From contig DATAFF010000049.1 of the NCBI GenBank assembly GCA_036257595.1, positions 1-12,195 on the forward strand: a DNA stretch of 12,195 bases, given 5' to 3'. The DNA is from DATAFF01 sp036257595. GTDB taxonomy: Bacteria; Pseudomonadota; Alphaproteobacteria; Rhizobiales; Aestuariivirgaceae. Under the pieces are notes generated by a model, which was not told the origin of the DNA, did not search any database, and was given only the letters and a program-made list of their open reading frames with translations. Within the stretch, counting starts at the first letter, position 1. Each line of letters opens with the position of its first letter. Position numbers and translations under genes: made by a program. Of this stretch, positions 1 through 6,425 are shown piece by piece.

Positions 1-19
1 TCGCAACCTTCGCCACCAT
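1..19 (-). CDS. yifB: yifB/comM 5' end, partial (runs off the left edge)
   Basis: Only six codons are inside the window (M-V-A-K-V-A, ATG at 19-17). They match base for base the start of the recognisable YifB fragment at 1102-962, and 21 bases around the start are identical in the two copies. An AGGTGG ribosome binding site lies six bases upstream. YifB/ComM is an AAA+ helicase-like protein of the Mg-chelatase family, and ComM promotes branch migration during natural transformation. In alphaproteobacteria it is often found downstream of gshB, as here. Whether this copy is intact cannot be told from the window; its good start and binding site suggest that it may be. Confidence 0.5.
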
Positions 20-80
20 GATTCGCCACCTGTTGCAACTTTTGCGGGCACCATGGTACAAAGGTCATGGGAAATCAAGA
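1..80. repeat. Direct repeat copy A (yifB start and upstream DNA)
   Basis: This stretch corresponds to 1084-1161 in the same orientation. Identical blocks are 1-21 = 1084-1104, 32-39 = 1113-1120, 44-61 = 1125-1142 and 71-80 = 1152-1161, with a two-base length difference near position 25. The copies have clearly diverged, so the duplication is not very recent. The repeat probably continues to the left of the window, because copy B goes on into yifB down to about 962. Confidence 0.85.
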
Positions 81-130
81 TCACGCTCAGGCAGCGGCCT
101 TCCTGCCTCAATGATGGAGATGCGCGTCAT
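65..130 (-). pseudogene. Truncated gene start, 21 codons, function unknown
   Basis: A very good ribosome binding site (GGAGG at 136-140 region, then AACGC) precedes an ATG at 130-128. The reading frame begins M-T-R-I-S-I-I-E-A-G-R-P-L-P and stops at 67-65, exactly where the sequence turns into the yifB-upstream repeat. It therefore looks like the first codons of a gene whose body was lost at the recombination junction near 71-80. The N-terminus resembles the beta-strand start of glutamine-amidotransferase-like proteins, but 21 residues are too few to name a family. It follows the DUF6894 relic in the same direction. Confidence 0.4.
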
Positions 131-149
131 GCGTTCCTCCATTAACCCC

Positions 150-365
150 CTAACGAGAAACTGGCGCTAACCCCCGGCTGATGATCTCGGTAAATGGGAA
201 GGTCAAGAGTGACACGCCGCTTTCGTCGGTGACTTCGATGCTGCTGCCGAAGATCTTTTGGCCGTTCTGAAACCAACCACCTTTCAGCCGGTCGCAAATC
301 AGGTCGATGGCCGAGTCCATGGCTTCGTGATGCGCTGCTTCCGGGTCGGCCAGTTCTGAACCGAA
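150..365 (-). pseudogene. DUF6894-like protein, C-terminal half (relic)
   Basis: Read in the frame ending at TAG 152-150, this segment gives 71 codons that begin F-G-S-E-L-A-D-P-E-A-A and include I-E-V-T-D-E-S-G-V and L-L-T-F-P-F. This is the pattern of the small DUF6894 proteins common in Rhizobiales: an 'ELxDLEAAxxEA' helix, then 'EVTDExGxxLxTxPF'. The N-terminal beta-hairpin half and the start codon are missing, and a TAG lies directly upstream at 368-366. It is therefore a 5'-truncated remnant joined to the PAS relic in another frame. Function of the family is unknown. The family assignment comes from pattern memory, not a search. Confidence 0.6.
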
Positions 366-810
366 CTACTCTGACGCGCTCACCTGGGGCGTCCTGACGG
401 GAGCGCAAGCCGGTAATGTCAATGGTGACCCCAGAGAGCGCCTCTGGCTGCCCTTGCGCGTCCAGTTTCAGATAAGCTCTGCTGAGGAGCCACTTTGTCG
501 AGCCCTCGGGCAGGACTATGCGGAAGCTCGTCTCGTAAGCCCCGCCCTCTGATAGGAGGCGGGCACGTTCCTGATCCAGCCGCGCTCGGTCATCGGGATG
601 TTGTCGCGAGCGCTCCAGTTCGAGGGATGCGGGCTCATCAGGATCAAACTGCCACAAGTCGCGAAATCCTGCGGACCACCAGCATTCGCCTGTTCTGGCG
701 TCCCATCGAAACTGGGGAATGCTGTCGTGAATGGTTGGGGCGCGCTCAAGCCGTTTGCCTGGCGCATCTGCAGCATTGGTCCGCCGCGCGCGTGCCGACA
801 ACCTTGTCAT
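366..810 (-). pseudogene. PAS-domain sensor protein, N-terminal part (truncated)
   Basis: The start is ATG 810-808, preceded by GAGAGGAACGC, a strong ribosome binding site. Residues 30-135 are a PAS fold of the PAS_3 type: F-R-W-D-A-R-T-G at 34-41, W-W-S-A-G-F-R-D-L-W at 44-53, H-P-D-D-R at 71-75, and the closing G-V-T-I-D-I-T at 127-133. Such domains normally precede a histidine kinase or another output domain. Here the homologous reading ends near residue 147, and the same frame then runs through unrelated DNA (the DUF6894 relic out of frame) to a stop at 142. The open frame 831-142 is therefore a chimera rather than a real 229-residue protein. A free-standing PAS product is possible, but no output domain is present. 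Confidence 0.65.
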
Positions 811-961
811 GCGTTCCTCTCTAAAACGCATTGGCGTTATGTCACGAATCTTGGCAGTTCTTTAGCATATGTCCGATACCGAACAATCGTACTAAGGTTT
901 GCCGAGAAGCATTGCCGGATCTGCACTTTCCCCCTTCCCGAGGGACCTCCTGAGCTGTGGG
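811..961. other. Low-GC spacer between PAS relic and broken yifB copy
   Basis: No gene is visible. Positions 841-900 contain only 25 G or C in 60 bases, far below the housekeeping genes further right, which indicates foreign origin or decay. An imperfect dyad, GTCCGAT-ACCGAAC, lies at 870-883 and would be a candidate regulator site upstream of the PAS gene, but it matches at only 5 of 7 positions per arm. No convincing -10/-35 pair was found. Confidence 0.4.
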
Positions 962-1102
962 ACGCTCGCGGCTCTTGGCGACCGCCTTATCGGGCAGGCC
1001 GACCACCAGGAAATTGACCATACCGGGGACGAACTGCACCTGCACGCTGACCGGGACGGCCGCGATCCCCTGAAAGGCCACCGTCGCAACCTTCGCCACC
1101 AT
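962..1102 (-). pseudogene. yifB: yifB/comM 5' fragment (47 codons, broken)
   Basis: From ATG 1102-1100 the minus strand encodes M-V-A-K-V-A-T-V-A-F-Q-G-I-A-A-V-P-V, then V-P-G-M, V-V-G-L-P-D-K-A-V and S-R-E-R. This is the characteristic N-terminus of YifB/ComM (family pattern: V-A-T-V-A-F-Q-G-I, then G-L-P-D-K-A-V-x-E-S-R-E-R). After residue 47 the similarity ends abruptly, and the frame runs 39 further unrelated codons to a stop at 842-844. The normal protein has about 510 residues. It lies downstream of gshB on the same strand, the ancestral alphaproteobacterial place of yifB, with the plus-strand coiled-coil gene in between. Confidence 0.75.
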
Positions 1103-1161
1103 GAGTTGCCCCGTTGCAACCATCGCGGGCACCATGGTACAAGGGGAGGAAGAAATCAAGA
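1084..1161. repeat. Direct repeat copy B (yifB start and upstream DNA)
   Basis: This is the partner of copy A at 1-80, in the same orientation. The longest shared blocks are 21 and 18 bases. Copies A and B enclose the PAS, DUF6894 and truncated-start relics, so the whole 1-1161 segment looks like an insertion or tandem rearrangement that duplicated the yifB start. Confidence 0.85.
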
Positions 1162-1260
1162 ACGCGTGCGGCTTCATGAACAGCGGACCTTCGAATGTTC
1201 ATCAGGTTTGGAGGTCTCGCTCCGGCAATGACGCCTGCCAAGCTGACCTTGGGTCGTACG

Positions 1261-1611
1261 ATGGCGGATGAGACAGTCGTGCAGAAGTCGGGACCAGGCT
1301 GGGGGATGTTTCAATGGATCGTTGGCGGCCTTGTTGCCGTGATCGCAGTCCTGGTGGGTGTGATCTACAACGACATGAGAAGTTCGATCAAAGAGACTGC
1401 AGAAGGCCTGTCAACGTTCAAGATCGAAGTCGTGCGGCAGTTCGGCGACGTCAAATCGGAAATTGCCGCGGTCAAGACTGACGTTGCCGCGGTCAAGACC
1501 GACGTTGCCGCGCTCAAGACCGACGTTGCCGCGCTCAAGACCGAAGTTGCCACGACGAATGCCAAGTTGGATAAGGTCATCGATCGCCTTGACCGCCTGA
1601 AATCCAGATAG
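1261..1611 (+). CDS. Small membrane-anchored coiled-coil protein
   Basis: I do not recognise a named family. From ATG 1261 the product has 116 residues: a short polar N-terminus, one hydrophobic segment at about 17-37 (rich in V, I, A, G), and a charged alpha-helical remainder. Residues 69-96 are four copies of A-A-V/L-K-T-D/E-V, a perfect heptad pattern, followed by a second helix rich in L, D and R to the end. This predicts a single-pass membrane protein with a cytoplasmic or periplasmic coiled coil, probably oligomeric. The start is uncertain: an in-frame ATG at 1228 has a GGAGG (1210-1214) 13 bases upstream, and another in-frame ATG is at 1195. It converges on gshB with ten bases between the stops and no hairpin terminator. 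Confidence 0.6.
   Translation: MADETVVQKSGPGWGMFQWIVGGLVAVIAVLVGVIYNDMRSSIKETAEGLSTFKIEVVRQFGDVKSEIAAVKTDVAAVKTDVAALKTDVAALKTEVATTNAKLDKVIDRLDRLKSR
1465..1548 (+). repeat. Four tandem 21-bp repeats inside the coiled-coil gene
   Basis: Units are 1465-1485, 1486-1506, 1507-1527 and 1528-1548. Each begins GCCGCG and encodes one heptad. The units differ at one or two positions only (ACT/ACC, GTC/CTC, GAC/GAA), so they arose by recent in-frame duplication. Copy number could change by slippage without breaking the frame, changing coiled-coil length by seven residues per unit. Confidence 0.9.
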
Positions 1612-1621
1612 CCGGTCGATT

Positions 1622-2563
1622 TCACGCTCGGGCGCGGCGGGCCTCGATGGCGTCGAAGATCGCGGCGGCGATGTCAGCACCGCCGAAGCGGGCGACCTCG
1701 CGGATGCCGGTCGGCGAGGTGACATTGATCTCGGTGAGCCAGTCGCCGATGACGTCGATGCCGACGAAGATCAGCCCGCGGGCCCTGAGGTCGGGGCCGA
1801 TACGGGCGCAGATCTCGCGGTCGCGATCGGTCAGCTCGGTCGGCTCGGCGCGGCCGCCGACATGCATGTTCGAACGCGATTCGCCGATTGCCGGGACGCG
1901 GTTGATGGCGCCGAGCGGCTCGCCCTCGACCAGGATGATGCGCTTGTCGCCCTTGCGCACCTCCGGGAGATATTTCTGGGCGATGAAGGGCTCGCGGAAG
2001 GTCTGGCTGAACAGCTCGACGAGCGCTGCGAAATTCTCGTCGGCATGGGCGAGGCGGAAGATGCCGGCGCCGCCATTGCCGTAAAGGGGCTTGAGGATGA
2101 TGTCGCCATGCTCGAGGCGGAAGGCGCGAAGCTCGACCGGGCTCCTGGTGATGAGGGTCGGCGGCGTCAAGTCGAGATAGCGGGTGACGAACAGTTTCTC
2201 GGGGGCATTGCGCACCTCGGCCGGACTGTTGACGACGAGGACGCCGGGCTCGAGCCATTCGAGCAGGTGGGTGGCAGTGATGTAGTTCATGTCGAATGGC
2301 GGATCCTGCCGCATCAGCACCACATCGAACTCGGCCAGCTCGACGCGCCGCAGCTCGCCGAGCTCGGCATGGCGGCCGCGCTCGTCACGCACCGTGACAT
2401 CGCGGCCTTCAGCAGAGAGATGACCATCGCGCAGCGCGAGCGCCGCCGGCTGGTAGTAGAAGAGCCGGTGGCCGCGGCGCTGGCCTTCGAGCATCAGCGC
2501 GAAGGTCGAATCGCCGACGATGTTGATCGTCTCGATCGGGTCCATCTGGACGGCAACTTTCAT
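1622..2563 (-). CDS. gshB: Glutathione synthetase
   Basis: GshB is the ATP-dependent ligase that adds glycine to gamma-glutamylcysteine in the cytoplasm, the second step of glutathione synthesis. The 313 residues match the family length (E. coli 316). The N-terminal domain carries M-R-Q-D-P-P-F-D-M-N-Y at 84-94. The ATP-grasp part shows the glycine-rich loop K-P-L-Y-G-N-G-G-A-G at 158-167, D-K-R-I-I-L at 206-211, N-M-H-V-G-G at 232-237, and the metal and substrate region E-I-N-V-T-S-P-T-G-I-R-E at 278-289. The ATG overlaps the yraN stop as ATGA, with GGAGGA about ten bases upstream, so it is the last gene of the rsmI-yraN-gshB operon and probably translationally coupled. gshA is not in the window. 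Confidence 0.97.
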   Translation of the reverse strand: MKVAVQMDPIETINIVGDSTFALMLEGQRRGHRLFYYQPAALALRDGHLSAEGRDVTVRDERGRHAELGELRRVELAEFDVVLMRQDPPFDMNYITATHLLEWLEPGVLVVNSPAEVRNAPEKLFVTRYLDLTPPTLITRSPVELRAFRLEHGDIILKPLYGNGGAGIFRLAHADENFAALVELFSQTFREPFIAQKYLPEVRKGDKRIILVEGEPLGAINRVPAIGESRSNMHVGGRAEPTELTDRDREICARIGPDLRARGLIFVGIDVIGDWLTEINVTSPTGIREVARFGGADIAAAIFDAIEARRARA

Positions 2564-2946
2564 CGGACTCGATCCTCCAACTCGGCGGCAAAGGCGTTCT
2601 CGACATGAACCGGGATCTGGTAGGGCGTGACGAGAATGAAGTCAAAACGGCAATAGACGATGTCGCGGCCGGCGATCCACCACAGGCAGGCATCGCGGAT
2701 GCGCCTGGCCTGCCAAGGCGTCACCGCAGCCATGGCGGCATCGAGGCTCGAGCGCGACTTGACCTCGACAAAGGCCGTGACGCGGCCACGCCTGGCAATG
2801 ATGTCGATCTCGCCGAGCGGAGTGCGGACGCGGCGGCCGACGATGCGGTAGCCCTTGAGCCGCAGGTACCAGGCCGCCCAACCCTCACCACGCTTGCCAC
2901 GGCGCTCGGCGTCGCGGCGCCGTCGGCTCGGCAGGGGTGCGTTCAT
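2560..2946 (-). CDS. yraN: UPF0102 family protein YraN (nuclease-fold)
   Basis: This 128-residue protein is of the UPF0102/YraN family, usual length about 120. It has a basic N-terminus (R-rich, 8-19), then the Holliday-junction-resolvase/restriction-endonuclease-like core: G-E-I-D-I-I-A at 45-51, F-V-E-V-K-S-R at 59-65 (D48, E61 and K63 forming the expected D-(x)n-ExK site) and R-F-D-F-I-L-V at 100-106. The cellular role is not firmly known; the fold implies nucleic-acid binding or cleavage. Both ends overlap neighbours by ATGA (rsmI upstream at 2946-2943, gshB downstream at 2563-2560), which fixes the start and shows operon membership. The order rsmI-yraN is widely conserved in proteobacteria. 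Confidence 0.95.
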   Translation of the reverse strand: MNAPLPSRRRRDAERRGKRGEGWAAWYLRLKGYRIVGRRVRTPLGEIDIIARRGRVTAFVEVKSRSSLDAAMAAVTPWQARRIRDACLWWIAGRDIVYCRFDFILVTPYQIPVHVENAFAAELEDRVR

Positions 2947-3899
2947 GAGTGATCCGCCTGGTCGGGCTCGTCGCCGCGCTGAAGGGCGACGGCGCGGCGA
3001 TAGACATCCTGGCGGGGAAGCCCGAAGCGGCGGGCCACCGCGGCGGCGGCCTGCGATGCCGGGCTGTCGGCCAGCGCGGCGCGCAGGGCGGCATCGATCG
3101 CCGTCGCGTCGCGAGGTTGCGGGGCGGTTTCAGGCGGGGCCACCAGCAGACAGAGCTCGCCCTTGAGACCGCCGCGGGCAGCGATGGCGGCAGCGAGCTC
3201 GGTCGGGGTGCCGGACAGAACCTCCTCGTGAAGCTTGGTGATCTCGCGGGCGACGACGGTGGGGCGCTCGCCGAGAACGGCCGCAATGTCGGCAAGCGTT
3301 GCGGCAATGCGCGGCGCCGTTTCGTAGAACACCAGCGTCGCCGGAATGGCGACCAGCTGCTTGAGGTCAGTATGGCGGGCCGCCGATCGCGGCGGCAGGA
3401 AACCACAGAACATGAAGCGATCGGTGGGAAGTCCGGACATCGTCACGGCAGCGAGCGCGGCGCTGGCTCCGGGGATGACCGTGACGGCGATGCCGGCGCT
3501 TCTGGCCTCGCGAACCAGCTTCCAGCCGGGATCGGAGACGAGCGGCGTGCCGGCATCGCTGACCAGGGCGATAGCCGCTCCCTTGCTCAGCTCATCGAGA
3601 ATACGTGGCCTCACCTTCGCCGCATTATGGTCATGATAGGGTTTAAGGGTTGTCGAGATCTGATAGCGATCGACGAGCTTGGCGGTGACACGGGTGTCCT
3701 CGCAAAGCACATAGTCGGCGCCCGCCAGAGTGGCAAGGGCGCGCAGGGTTATGTCGGCGAGGTTGCCGATAGGGGTGGCAACCAGGTAGAGACCTGGCGC
3801 GGGGCGCGGGGCCTCGACAGCGCTGGCAGGGATGTGAAAGGCCGGTGACGCGCCTGGTCGCGTCGCTCGGGAAGACTTTGCTGGGGACGATGGGGGCAT
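2943..3899 (-). CDS. rsmI: 16S rRNA 2'-O-ribose C1402 methyltransferase
   Basis: RsmI methylates the ribose 2'-OH of C1402 in 16S rRNA, using S-adenosylmethionine, at the decoding site. The 318 residues contain all tetrapyrrole-methylase-fold signatures: G-L-Y-L-V-A-T-P-I-G-N at 36-46, C-E-D-T-R at 66-70, L-V-S-D-A-G-T-P-L-V-S-D at 112-123, V-I-P-G-A-S-A at 141-147, G-F-L-P-P at 166-170 and F-Y-E-T-A-P-R at 191-197. The C-terminal 50 residues form the family's small helical domain. The 35 residues before the core are longer than in E. coli and low in complexity. No good ribosome binding site precedes ATG 3899, so the true start could be slightly different. It is first in the operon with yraN and gshB, and divergent from lppC. 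Confidence 0.96.
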   Translation of the reverse strand: MPPSSPAKSSRATRPGASPAFHIPASAVEAPRPAPGLYLVATPIGNLADITLRALATLAGADYVLCEDTRVTAKLVDRYQISTTLKPYHDHNAAKVRPRILDELSKGAAIALVSDAGTPLVSDPGWKLVREARSAGIAVTVIPGASAALAAVTMSGLPTDRFMFCGFLPPRSAARHTDLKQLVAIPATLVFYETAPRIAATLADIAAVLGERPTVVAREITKLHEEVLSGTPTELAAAIAARGGLKGELCLLVAPPETAPQPRDATAIDAALRAALADSPASQAAAAVARRFGLPRQDVYRRAVALQRGDEPDQADHS

Positions 3900-4021
3900 G
3901 ACAGCTTTTGTCGCAGATCGGATGGGCCTAGATTAGCGGCGTTCGGTGCCCATGAGAATCTGGATGACTGCGCCACGCCGGGGGGACGTTTGATTGCATA
4001 GGCGGAACCGCGAGGGGACAG
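3900..4021. promoter_or_regulatory. Divergent intergenic region rsmI / lppC
   Basis: These 122 bases must hold the promoters of both the rsmI operon (minus) and lppC (plus). The lppC ribosome binding site GAGGGG is at 4012-4017, four bases before a GTG start. For lppC, TTGTCG (3908-3913) and TAGATT (3929-3934) are promoter-like but only 15 bases apart. For rsmI a TAATCT -10-like box reads on the minus strand around 3929-3934, without a clear -35. No operator was recognised. Confidence 0.45.
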
Positions 4022-5260
4022 GTGAGCTCCGCAGTCATCGCGTTCAAGTCTGAAACTTGCCGACCGCGTGTGCTGGCAGGGCTGCGGCTCTTGTGGGTCG
4101 CCGCCGTCACGCTCCTGCTCGCCGCCTGCTCGACCGGCGGCATGGACATGGGCAGCCTGTTCTCCGACAATTCGGGGCGCGGCGCCCCGGCGCCAGGCGG
4201 CATTCCGCAAGCGTCGCCATCGGGCGCCAAGGTGGCGCTGCTGCTGCCGCTCGGCGCGTCCGGCGAGCCGGCGCGCATCGCCACTGCGATGAAGCAGGCG
4301 GCGGAGCAGGCGCTGATCGATGCGGGAAATGCCGGGGTCACGCTGATCACCAAGGACACCGGCGGCAATGCCCAGGGCGCCCAGATGGCGGCCGAGGCGG
4401 CGATCGCCGAGGGTGCCGAGCTGATCCTCGGGCCGCTGCTCGCCAATGAGGTCCAGGCGGTCGCGCCGGCGGCGCGCGAGCGCGGGGTGCCGGTGATCGC
4501 CTTCTCCTCGGTCAGCGCCACGGCGACGCCGGGCGTCTATCTGATGAGCTTCCTGCCCGAGGAGGAGGTCGCCAATCTGGTACGGCATGCGACGACGACC
4601 GGGATCCGCTCCTATGGCGCGCTCATTCCCAAATCGCAATATGGCAGCATCGCCGAACGCGCGCTGATGGTCGCAGCGAAGAATTACGGCTCGGCAGTGC
4701 CGGTGGTCGAGCGCTATGCGCGGACCCCGGACGGGGTGGCCGATCCGACGAAGAAGCTGGTCGAGGCGATGAATGGCGGCGAGAAGGTTCAGGCGCTGGT
4801 CGTTCCGGAAGGCGGCTCGATGCTCGGCACCGTCGCCAGCGCGCTGGCTCAATCCGGCTTCGCCCCGGGAGGGGTGAAACTGATGGGCACCGGCCTGTGG
4901 GACGATCCGGTAACCAGCCGAACCGCGCTGATCGCCGGCGGCTGGTATGCCGGGGTGGCGCCCGACCTGGTGGCGCAGTTCGACCAGAAATACAAGGCGA
5001 GCTATGGGTCGGTCCCGCCGCGGATCGCCAGCCTGGCCTATGATGCGGTCAGCCTTGCCGTCGCAATGGGTCGCAGCCCGCCTGGCCAACGTTTCACCGC
5101 CCAGCAGATCACCAATCCGGAAGGCTATCAGGGGGTCAACGGGTTGTTTCGGTTCCGACCCAACGGCCTGATCGAGCGTGGCCTGTCGATTCTCGAGGTC
5201 ACGCCCAATGGTCCGAAGGTGATTGCGCCACCGCCGGCCCGCTTCTCGCTCGGTTATTGA
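4022..5260 (+). CDS. LppC-type lipoprotein (penicillin-binding protein activator)
   Basis: This 412-residue lipoprotein starts at GTG 4022 with GAGGGG four bases upstream. The signal peptide has R-P-R at 14-16 and a hydrophobic stretch at about 22-34, then the lipobox L-A-A-C with the lipidated Cys at 36. After a G/P/S-rich linker the periplasmic-binding-protein type I fold begins with V-A-L-L-L-P-L-G at 71-78 and includes I-L-G-P-L-L-A-N-E-V near 135-144. The family includes LppC and the C-terminal half of LpoA, which activates PBP1A. Alphaproteobacterial members lack the LpoA N-terminal TPR part, as here, so a role in cell-wall assembly is inferred rather than proven; amino-acid-binding relatives are an alternative. 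It is divergent from rsmI, a conserved arrangement. Its last 62 bases overlap the 3' end of hemW. Confidence 0.9.
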   Translation: MSSAVIAFKSETCRPRVLAGLRLLWVAAVTLLLAACSTGGMDMGSLFSDNSGRGAPAPGGIPQASPSGAKVALLLPLGASGEPARIATAMKQAAEQALIDAGNAGVTLITKDTGGNAQGAQMAAEAAIAEGAELILGPLLANEVQAVAPAARERGVPVIAFSSVSATATPGVYLMSFLPEEEVANLVRHATTTGIRSYGALIPKSQYGSIAERALMVAAKNYGSAVPVVERYARTPDGVADPTKKLVEAMNGGEKVQALVVPEGGSMLGTVASALAQSGFAPGGVKLMGTGLWDDPVTSRTALIAGGWYAGVAPDLVAQFDQKYKASYGSVPPRIASLAYDAVSLAVAMGRSPPGQRFTAQQITNPEGYQGVNGLFRFRPNGLIERGLSILEVTPNGPKVIAPPPARFSLGY

Positions 5261-6425
5261 TCGGCACCGCCATCGGCACGGCATCACGCAGCAATTCGCG
5301 AATCACCGCATTGAGGAGCGGGCGTCCGGCCGCCGTGGTGCTGACCCGTTCGGGCGAAAGGGCCAGCAGCCCGCGCCCGGCAAGCTCCTGCAGCCGGACC
5401 TGAGCCACGCCGGCGGCAAGAAGCGCCGACGCGGGAACGCCTTCCGCCAATCGCAGGCCCATCAGCAGGCGCTCGCTGGCCTCCTCCCTCGCGGTCAGCT
5501 TCTCGTCCTCGACAATGCCGTGGCCAGCCTCATGAACCCGCCGCAGCCAGGTTTCGGGATGGCGCTCGGTGGCGAGGGCGCGTCGGCTGGCGCGCGTCAG
5601 CCGGCTGTGGGCGCCCGGTCCGGCGCCGGCATAGTCGCCATAGCGCCAATAGAGAAGATTGTGCCGGCATTCATGGCCGGGACGGGCATGGTTGGAGATC
5701 TCATAGGCGGAAAGGCCGGCGGCGGCGGTCATCTCCTGGGTCGTCTCGAAGAGCGCCGCGGCAAGATCGTCATCGGGGAGGCGCAAGGCGCCAGTGGCGG
5801 CGAGCCCGGCAAAGGCGGTGTCGGGTTCGATGGTCAGCTGGTAGAGCGACATGTGGCCCTGCTGCTCGCCGAGGGCGCGGGCAAGCTCGCTCCGCCAGGC
5901 GTCGACGGTCTGGCCAGGACGGGCATAGATGAGGTCGAAGGAGACACGCGGAAAGAGGCGGGCGGCGAGGCGGAAGGCGGCGAGGGCTTCCGCCGCCGAA
6001 TGCTGACGGCCGAGCGCTCGCAGCGCGACATCGTCGAGGGCTTGCACGCCGACCGAGACGCGGGTGACCCCGGCAGCGCGGTAGCCGGCGAAGTTGCCGC
6101 TTTCGGCGCTGGTGGGATTGGCCTCGAGCGTGATCTCGGCATTGGATGCGACTTGCCAAAGGCGGGCGATTGCCTCGATGACGGCACCCACAGCAGCCGG
6201 CGGCATCAGGGAGGGGGTGCCGCCGCCGAAAAAGACGCTGGAGACGCCGCGCGGTCCGGTCTCGCCGCGAAACCAGGTCAGCTCGCGGATGAGCGCGGAG
6301 GCGAAGGCGGCGGAGTCGACCGGCGCATGACGGACATGGGAATTGAAGTCGCAGTAGGGGCATTTGGCACGGCAGAACGGCCAGTGGACATAGATACCGA
6401 AAGCGTCGGCCGCGCCGGGCATCAT
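5199..6425 (-). CDS. hemW: HemW, radical SAM heme chaperone (HemN-like)
   Basis: From ATG 6425 the product has 408 residues. Family signatures are the radical-SAM cluster motif C-R-A-K-C-P-Y-C (C18, C22, C25), followed by D-F-N-S-H; the fourth Cys of true HemN oxidases is replaced by Phe, as in HemW. Others are G-G-G-T-P-S at 67-72, E-A-N-P at 101-104, R-V-S-V-G-V-Q-A-L-D at 122-131, S-F-D-L-I-Y-A-R-P-G at 162-171 and the HemW-typical H-N-L-L-Y-W at 255-260. HemW binds heme and is thought to deliver it to membrane enzymes; older annotation as oxygen-independent coproporphyrinogen oxidase is unlikely. The start overlaps the rdgB stop (ATGATG; either ATG is possible). The frame is open further upstream, but that part is antisense-like rdgB DNA. 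The C-terminal 20 residues run into lppC. Confidence 0.95.
   Translation of the reverse strand: MMPGAADAFGIYVHWPFCRAKCPYCDFNSHVRHAPVDSAAFASALIRELTWFRGETGPRGVSSVFFGGGTPSLMPPAAVGAVIEAIARLWQVASNAEITLEANPTSAESGNFAGYRAAGVTRVSVGVQALDDVALRALGRQHSAAEALAAFRLAARLFPRVSFDLIYARPGQTVDAWRSELARALGEQQGHMSLYQLTIEPDTAFAGLAATGALRLPDDDLAAALFETTQEMTAAAGLSAYEISNHARPGHECRHNLLYWRYGDYAGAGPGAHSRLTRASRRALATERHPETWLRRVHEAGHGIVEDEKLTAREEASERLLMGLRLAEGVPASALLAAGVAQVRLQELAGRGLLALSPERVSTTAAGRPLLNAVIRELLRDAVPMAVPINNRARSGPAVAQSPSDHWA

Noticed and set aside
870..883. Palindromic operator upstream of the PAS relic
   Set aside because: The dyad matches at only 5 of 7 positions per arm and the surrounding wider symmetry fails; kept only as a remark in the spacer entry.
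1..1163. A complete transposon or AbaR-like island in comM/yifB
   Set aside because: No transposase, integrase or terminal inverted repeats are visible, and the direct repeats are about 80 bases and diverged, unlike a short target-site duplication.
1465..1548. CRISPR-like short repeats
   Set aside because: The 21-bp units are contiguous with no spacers and encode heptads in frame, so they are coding repeats.
1609..1640. Terminator between the coiled-coil gene and gshB
   Set aside because: The ten-base gap has no hairpin and no T-tract in either direction.
3749..5287. 512-codon open frame on the minus strand opposite lppC
   Set aside because: It is the antisense shadow of lppC in GC-rich DNA. 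Its translation has no recognisable domains and is rich in R, G and H, while the plus strand has a lipobox and a full family match.
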